From: G963664585 sp963664585
Lineage (GTDB): Bacteria; Bacillota; Clostridia; Oscillospirales; Ruminococcaceae
Direction of reading: 5' to 3'
NCBI GenBank assembly: GCA_963664585.2
Contig: CAXXEO010000015.1
Coordinates: 120,347 to 184,346 of the forward strand
Length of the DNA stretch: 64,000 nt
Shown piece after piece: positions 59,692 through 64,000 of the stretch (within the stretch, counting starts at the first letter, position 1; each line of letters begins with the position of its first letter). Under the pieces are notes generated by a model. The model had not been told where the DNA came from and searched no databases. It saw nothing but the letters and a program-made list of their open reading frames with translations. Made by a program: the position numbers and the translations under genes.

Positions 59692-60226
59692 TGTTGTTTT
59701 CTCCCTTGCTGTTTGTTCGGTTTCTATGTCTGTATTCTATCGCACGAACCTTAAATTTATCTTTAATAAATACTTCAGACTAATTTAAGGTTTGGATTAC
59801 ATTAACTCTGCTAATGCATCTGTTAGCACATCGTAATGCAATCATCCATCAGATCGGATTTTCTCTGCCTATGGCTGGAAAGAACTCTGTCTACTCCATC
59901 CACTGCAGGCAGATAGATAAATATAAGTCCCGTTCAATTACAAAACTGCTATATATTTTCTGTTTAAAAAATTTCAGACTGATTTAAGGTTTTTGTGGTA
60001 TCATCAAATTACACAGAAACCAGTTTTTTGAAACAGAATTTCGTTCAGGGAGTTTTTTATGATTCGTTGTCTTTCCCCTGCGCAGACGGTATAGCCAATT
60101 AACATAAAAACTGGCTATAGATAAAACATTATTTTCTTCCCCCACCGAAGGCGGGGGAAGAAATCACAAGCTTGCTTTCACGTTAATCAACTATAAAAAG
60201 AGAACCTGATAATAGGGGTGTATAAA
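59692..60226. promoter_or_regulatory. Divergent regulatory region of the VTC operon and the two-component system
   Basis: Contains two nearly identical 20-mers, TTCAGACTAATTTAAGGTTT (59774-59793) and TTCAGACTGATTTAAGGTTT (59973-59992), and an inverted core AACCTTAAATT (59747-59757). A 106-bp repeat (60090-60195) lies between these and the response regulator. The repeated 20-mers are good candidates for the regulator's binding sites. Confidence 0.65.
60090..60195 (+). repeat. 106-bp MITE-like repeat, copy 16
   Basis: Full plus-orientation copy, loop GAA on the element strand, with AACATAAAAACTGG and CTTGCTTTCACGTTAATC variants. It ends 31 bases before the response-regulator start, so it lies in the leader or promoter of that gene. 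Confidence 0.95.
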
Positions 60227-60900
60227 ATGAATTAATTGCAGATGATGAAATTCGCCTGGCTGAAGCGTTGGCCCAAATTATGACTGAAAACAAATTTACT
60301 GCTGACGTTGTTAACGATGGCGCGTCAGGCTATGACTACGCGATGAGCGGCATTTATGACGTCATTATTCTGGATGTCATGCTGCCCAAAATGAATGGGT
60401 TTGATGTTGTGCGTAAAATGCGCGAAAACAAAGAAAAAACCCCGGTCATTCTATTAACTGCAAAAGAGGAAATTGCAGATAAAGTAATGGGGCTGGATTG
60501 TGGCGCCGATGATTATCTGACCAAACCGTTTTCTCCTGAAGAGCTTTTGGCACGCGTACGCGCTTTATCGAGAAGGCAGGGCGAAATTCTGCCGAGTGTC
60601 CTTTCCTTTGGCGATTTAACCTTAAACCAGTCTACAAACACGTTGCTTTGCAAACATAAGTCGGTTCATTTAGGACTAAAAGAGTTTGAAGTGCTGCGTA
60701 TGCTAATGTCCAATCCGAAAGGTATTGTATCAAAAGAAGATTTGCTGCTTAAGGTCTGGGGCACAGAATCAGATGCAGAAGACAATAATGTAGAAGTATA
60801 TGTCTCATTCTTAAGGAAAAAAATCTTTTTTCTCGGTTCAACCGTAACCATCGAAACCCTTCGTAAATTGGGGTATCACTTGGGAGAAGGTCATGATTAA
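60227..60900 (+). pseudogene. OmpR-family response regulator, frameshifted at codon 2
   Basis: A ~224-aa receiver plus winged-helix protein. Receiver: LIADDEIRLAEALAQIM, phosphoacceptor Asp in VIILDVMLPKMNGFD, LLTAKEE and the Lys in DYLTKPFSPEELLARV. The C-terminal DNA-binding domain contains LGLKEFEVLRMLMSNPKGIV and LRKLGYHLGEGHD. The start with AGGGGTG is ATG 60227, but the next bases AATTAA give a stop; one missing A (ATG AAA TTA ATT...) would restore the frame. Translation from a later ATG (60268 is CTG-like; frame opens there) would lack the first acidic residues DDE, needed for phosphorylation. It overlaps the kinase gene by 8 bases. Confidence 0.85.
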
Positions 60901-62166
60901 AAAATTAAAAATCAAGTTCATTGCGATTAACATTACTCTGGTCTTTATTGTGCTTGCCATTGCTTTTGTTACGATTTACGTTTCAACCAGCAGGCAGATT
61001 GTGCAGGAAACAACCAGTGTTATGCAAAGAATGCTGAATGCCAAAGATAGTATGGAGCCTCCAAAATTAGAAATAGGCGGAGACATTCCAGAAGCGGAAA
61101 GAAAAGATGACCGATTCCGTGCGGCCTTTTCAGTCTTTGCCGTTCAATTGGATGAAAACCATAAAATCATTAAGGTTTTTGAAACAATGTTTCGGTGGTT
61201 GATCAATCGGCGCTGAATAAAATCATTGCCACTTGTCTAAGCAGCAAAAAAAACACCGGCATATTATATGAGGAGGATTTCCGATACTTAATCCAAAAAA
61301 ATGATGAAGGAACAAAAAATGTATTTGCGGACCGTACCGATGAGATCAGCCGTCTCTCCTCGCTTATTCAAAATTCTGTTCTGGTAGGAATCGGCAGTTT
61401 AATTGTCTTTTATTTTATGAGTTTGTTTCTTGCCAAGTGGGCCGTAAAGCCGATCGAAAAATCCTGGCAGCAGCAAAGGCAGTTTGTGGCAGATGCTTCT
61501 CACGAGTTGAAAACACCTCTGACGGTGATTCTGGCGAACACTGATATCGTTCTTGCCAATAAGGAAAAAACCGTCGGGGAAGAACAAAAATGGATTGACT
61601 ATATCAAAATTGAAGCACAGCGGATGACCTCTTTGGTCAATGACATGCTTTATCTGGCCAAGACAGATGGGGGCAGAAGCAATGTCGTTTTTTCCGAGGT
61701 AAACCTCAGCGATACAGTTTGGAGCTGCATCCTGCCTTTTGAATCAGTGGCATTTGAACAGGGAAAAACCATTGAAAACAACATTGAAAATGATATTGTT
61801 TTACAGGGTAGAGAGAGCGAATTAAGACAGCTTATTGGTATTTTAGTGGATAATGCCATCAAATATGCCAGCGATAAAGGGCAGATTACCGTAGCACTAT
61901 CTCAGATACAAGAAAAAATAAAATTCTCCGTCAATAACACCGGTGAGCCTATACCAGAAGAGCAGCTTGGTCTTATTTTTGAAAGGTTTTACCGTGTTGA
62001 CAAATCCCGTGTAAGGAAAAAGGACGGGTATGGTTTGGGTCTTTCCATTGCCAAAAGCATTGTAGATGCTCATCACGGCAGAATCTCTGTCACAAGTACC
62101 GTTCAAAGCGGAACCACATTCACCGTGATTTTTCAAAAGCCAAAGTCAATCATAGTTTCCAAATAA
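60893..62166 (+). pseudogene. Sensor histidine kinase, frameshifted
   Basis: A ~424-aa kinase. TM1 is IKFIAINITLVFIVLAIAFV (about residues 7-26), then an extracytoplasmic sensor part, TM2 near LVGIGSLIVFYFMSLFLAKW, HisKA with FVADASHELKTPLTVI, N-box LRQLIGILVDNAIKYASD and G-boxes YGLGLSIAKSIVDAHHG. The frame breaks at about 61175-61195: GAAACAATG should read GAAAACAATG (one A missing), which would join KVFE to NNVSVVDQSAL. As written the first ORF stops at 61216 and the second starts at GTG 61195. The partner regulator has a similar single-A loss. Confidence 0.85.
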
Positions 62167-62231
62167 ACGGCCTATCTCCCCCATCGCAGGCAGGGAAACA
62201 GAGACGGAAATAACAACCATTCAAACAGACT

Positions 62232-62242
62232 TATAGTTGATT
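62232..62242 (-). repeat. 106-bp MITE-like repeat, copy 17, left fragment split by IS30
   Basis: TATAGTTGATT, the first 11 bases of a minus-orientation copy, interrupted by IS30. The last four bases GATT are repeated at 63296-63299. Confidence 0.92.
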
Positions 62243-63295
62243 GCTACATTGTCAAGCCAAATGCGACAGTTCGAGTAGAAAGAGCTGGGAAGGTGTATTC
62301 CAATTAAGACATTTTCGGGGTCTATTGTTTATAAGCAGAAGAGAAGAAGACAGGTTTTGATGAGAAACAGTTGACAGAACAGTACCTTTCGGAAAGAACT
62401 CTCTGAGCAAACCGTTACCGTACTCATTGCTTCCTCTCTGATGCGGACAATATGGATCAGCGAAATAAAGAGTTAAGCCTAGATCTTTCTGGATTACATC
62501 ATAACAGGCAAATTCACCGCCACGATCTGTTGTTGCTGTTTTGAATGTGCCTTGTGGCAATAAAGTGTGCAGGTGCTTGATTGCAGCTTCCATGGAAGCT
62601 GCCGTTCGATCAGGAATGGGAAGGGCTGTATAGAACCTTGTTTTTCGTTCCACAAAGGTGGCCAAGCAACCGCTGGAACCCCTAGAGAAAACCACCGTAT
62701 CAAGTTCCCAATGCCCAAATGTTTCTCTGGTATATACCTCTTTGGGTCTCTTGTGGATAGAAGTACCACGAGCATAATGCGCAAGATTTTTACAGCTTCT
62801 CTTTTTTCCATTACGGCGCAGCACATCTGCGGTGAGTCCGTTCAGTCGTCCGGCATAAAGCCAGTTGTATATTGTTTTAAAGCTCAGTTGGCTTGAAGTA
62901 ACGGTATGTGATATTTGTTCTGGCGACCAGGTCTCTTTCAGCTTTTCTGCCACAGCTGCGCACAACTCCTCGTTCCATTTCCCTTGAGGTTTGCTGTTGT
63001 GCCGTTTCTTCTGGTAATCCAGTTGTGCTTCTTCTGCGTTATACGCTCGGGCACCGTAAAAACGTTTCAATTCTCTAGCAATACTGCTGTGGTGACATCC
63101 CAGACGTGATGCGATTTTCCGGGTCGTATATCCGATTTGACGGAGTTCCTCTATCTTTCCTCGTTCGAATGTTGTAAAATGGTGGTGGCTCATGGCTGCC
63201 TCCTTGTGTGAATGTTGTTGTTGCAAACTCTATTCTACACGTTTTGGCTGCCTTGGGCTATCTTTTTTCTGTCGCATTTCATTTTACAATGTAGC
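62243..63295 (-). mobile_element. IS30-family insertion sequence
   Basis: Element of 1053 bases. Left end GCTACATTGTCAAGCCAAAT and reverse complement of the right end GCTACATTGTAAAATGAAAT form inverted repeats that continue into GCGACA. A 4-bp duplication GATT (62239-62242 and 63296-63299) flanks it. It split a 106-bp repeat; deletion of the IS and one GATT restores that repeat exactly. Confidence 0.95.
62252..63193 (-). CDS. IS30-family transposase
   Basis: Protein of 313 aa. The N-terminal helix-turn-helix is FERGKIEELRQIGYTTRKIA then RLGCHHSSIARELKRF (about residues 24-39). The DDE core has HWELDTVVFSRGS (first Asp), TTDRGGEFACYD (second Asp) and GNGLLREFFPKGT (Glu region). The last part INNRPRKCLNWNTP is the usual IS30 ending. 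ATG 63193 has AAGGAGG 6 nt upstream; an upstream in-frame ATG at 63226 is less likely. It fills nearly the whole element and appears intact. Confidence 0.93.
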   Translation of the reverse strand: MSHHHFTTFERGKIEELRQIGYTTRKIASRLGCHHSSIARELKRFYGARAYNAEEAQLDYQKKRHNSKPQGKWNEELCAAVAEKLKETWSPEQISHTVTSSQLSFKTIYNWLYAGRLNGLTADVLRRNGKKRSCKNLAHYARGTSIHKRPKEVYTRETFGHWELDTVVFSRGSSGCLATFVERKTRFYTALPIPDRTAASMEAAIKHLHTLLPQGTFKTATTDRGGEFACYDVIQKDLGLTLYFADPYCPHQRGSNEYGNGLLREFFPKGTVLSTVSHQNLSSSLLLINNRPRKCLNWNTPSQLFLLELSHLA

Positions 63296-63394
63296 GATTA
63301 ACTTGAAAACAAGCTTGTGATTTCTTCCCCCGCCGAAGGCAGGGGAAGAAAATGACGTTTTAACTATAGCCAGTTTTTAAGTTAATTGGCTATA
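63296..63394 (-). repeat. 106-bp MITE-like repeat, copy 17, right fragment
   Basis: Continues the copy begun at 62232: GATTAACTTGAAAACAAGC through a hairpin (loop TTC on the element strand) to AATTGGCTATA. The first GATT is the IS30 target duplication. Confidence 0.95.
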
Positions 63395-63437
63395 CTATCA
63401 AGCACTGCATAATAGCACAAAAGAGCTTATCGATCGT

Positions 63438-63475
63438 AAAAGCGGGCCGGAATCAATTTCCGGCCCGCTTTTTGT
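63438..63475. terminator. Strong intrinsic terminator
   Basis: A 14-bp stem AAAGCGGGCCGGAA / TTCCGGCCCGCTTT with loop TCAAT(T), followed by TTGTTTTT on plus. On the minus strand it sits just after the 63479 gene stop. Confidence 0.88.
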
Positions 63476-63478
63476 TTT

Positions 63479-64000
63479 TCATACCAGATTGAATGCCTTC
63501 GTCAATATTTTCTTACTCACCGTCCGGCCATCAGTCTCCATATCCTCTACAGTAATATAGTTCCAACCCACTACCTTTTCAGGATTTAACCCTGCGGCTA
63601 TAAAAACGGCCGGGTTCAGAGCAAAAACCATGTCCGACTTATGGTTAAAAGCATCTCTCGCCCACTTAAAGTCGCCCCCGTCCGCTACCATCAGCTTATA
63701 GTGACCCATACCTGCATGATAGCTGATTCTGTCCGGCTGTGCTTTCAAGATCTTCCGATATGCGTCCACCGGCGTAGATTTGCCTGAGTTTCCTTCCAAA
63801 TCAGCAAGGCCGTGCATACCGATCTGTATTCTGTCTCCCTGCGTCAGTTCTTCAGGCATGGCACTCATGTTGAGGCCGGCGGCGATAAACGGCTCAGCAT
63901 CAAAGTCCATGGCAACGTCCCCTGATTTACCTTCAAAGTGATCGGACAGGATCAGCCGCGTATCACCGTCGGGGGCTGTGATCACCCAGTATCCCGCGTC
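63479..64000 (-). CDS. Unknown protein, C-terminal part (runs off the window)
   Basis: At least 173 aa; the frame is open to the window edge (DAGYWVITAPDGDTRLILS...), so the true start lies outside. An internal GTG at 63985 is not a good start because the sequence before it looks equally coding. The visible part repeats a motif: DAEPFIAAGLNMSAMPEE (about) and LNPAVFIAAGLNPEKVVGW, suggesting duplicated halves. No Cys, no membrane segment. I do not recognise the family; it may be the C-terminal part of an exported lipoprotein. It ends just before a strong terminator. Confidence 0.6.
   Translation of the reverse strand, partial: DAGYWVITAPDGDTRLILSDHFEGKSGDVAMDFDAEPFIAAGLNMSAMPEELTQGDRIQIGMHGLADLEGNSGKSTPVDAYRKILKAQPDRISYHAGMGHYKLMVADGGDFKWARDAFNHKSDMVFALNPAVFIAAGLNPEKVVGWNYITVEDMETDGRTVSKKILTKAFNLV

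Noticed and set aside
3900..60195. The 106-bp repeats as intrinsic terminators
   Set aside because: The GC hairpin is followed by GAAATCAC or GAAAATGACG, not by a T-run, on either strand, and several genes have a separate true terminator nearby.
3891..63394. The regular short repeats as a CRISPR array
   Set aside because: Copies are kilobases apart, occur in both orientations and lack uniform spacers; no cas genes are present.
1..64000. tRNA or rRNA genes
   Set aside because: I saw no tRNA-like cloverleaf with GTTCRANNC and CCA context and no rRNA sequence.

Overview
The window looks like a chromosomal segment of an anaerobic, endospore-related Gram-positive bacterium of the Clostridia. The evidence is AGGAGG-type ribosome sites with frequent TTG/GTG starts, a tryptophan T-box, a cobalamin riboswitch, a radical-SAM lysine 2,3-aminomutase, a LysM/GH18 spore-type hydrolase, a SpoVB-like flippase and an SLH-like domain. 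I cannot name the species.

Layout. 1-6 kb: start of a pyrophosphatase gene, a NitT/TauT-type ABC importer and several small housekeeping genes, all on the minus strand. 6-10 kb: a cobalamin riboswitch with its terminator in front of a corrinoid ABC importer. 10-15 kb: a MarR regulator divergent from a MATE pump, then tex. 15-20 kb: an M20 amidohydrolase, an IS3 element, a short UppS-like gene, yaiI and xth. 20.6-23.7 kb: a three-gene MotA/ExbB-like, OmpA-like and unknown operon with a Zorya-like layout. 24-33 kb: a complete Gram-positive type IV pilus operon (pilB-pilT-pilC-two pilins-pilD-pilM-pilN-pilO). 34-38 kb: LysM/GH18 hydrolase, a HEAT-like protein and two zinc-ribbon proteins. 38-45.5 kb: trpEGDCFBA behind a UGG-specifier T-box, with trpE and trpG frameshifted. 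46-56 kb: a processive glycosyltransferase, a broken SLC13-type transporter, tcdA, a TetR regulator, a kamA/ATP-grasp pair and a flippase. 55.6-63.4 kb: a second IS3 element, a DUF4353-DUF4956-VTC operon divergent from a two-component system, and an IS30 element.

The most striking content is between the genes. A ~106-bp element with ~16-bp terminal inverted repeats (TATAG...CTATA), a 14-bp GC-rich central hairpin and two side hairpins occurs 21 times (17 full length, one of them split by IS30, and 4 partial), in both orientations and almost only between genes. It resembles a MITE that uses TA targets. The 3-nt loop of the central hairpin is TTC in some copies and GAA in others, independently of element orientation. 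One copy supplies the stop codon of the LysM/GH18 gene, one lies in the leader of the response regulator, and one carries an IS30 insertion with a clean GATT duplication. A second ~103-bp repeat family occurs as an inverted pair bracketing 47.3-51.3 kb, and a looser class of short CTCTGTTTCCC-type hairpins is scattered throughout.

Several genes (trpE, trpG, the SLC13 transporter, the VTC gene, the response regulator and the histidine kinase) carry single-base indels, mostly in homopolymers, while the rest of their coding sequence is preserved. This may be real decay or local sequence error; the two cannot be separated from the sequence alone. Functional statements below are from recognisable motifs and gene context; no database search was possible.
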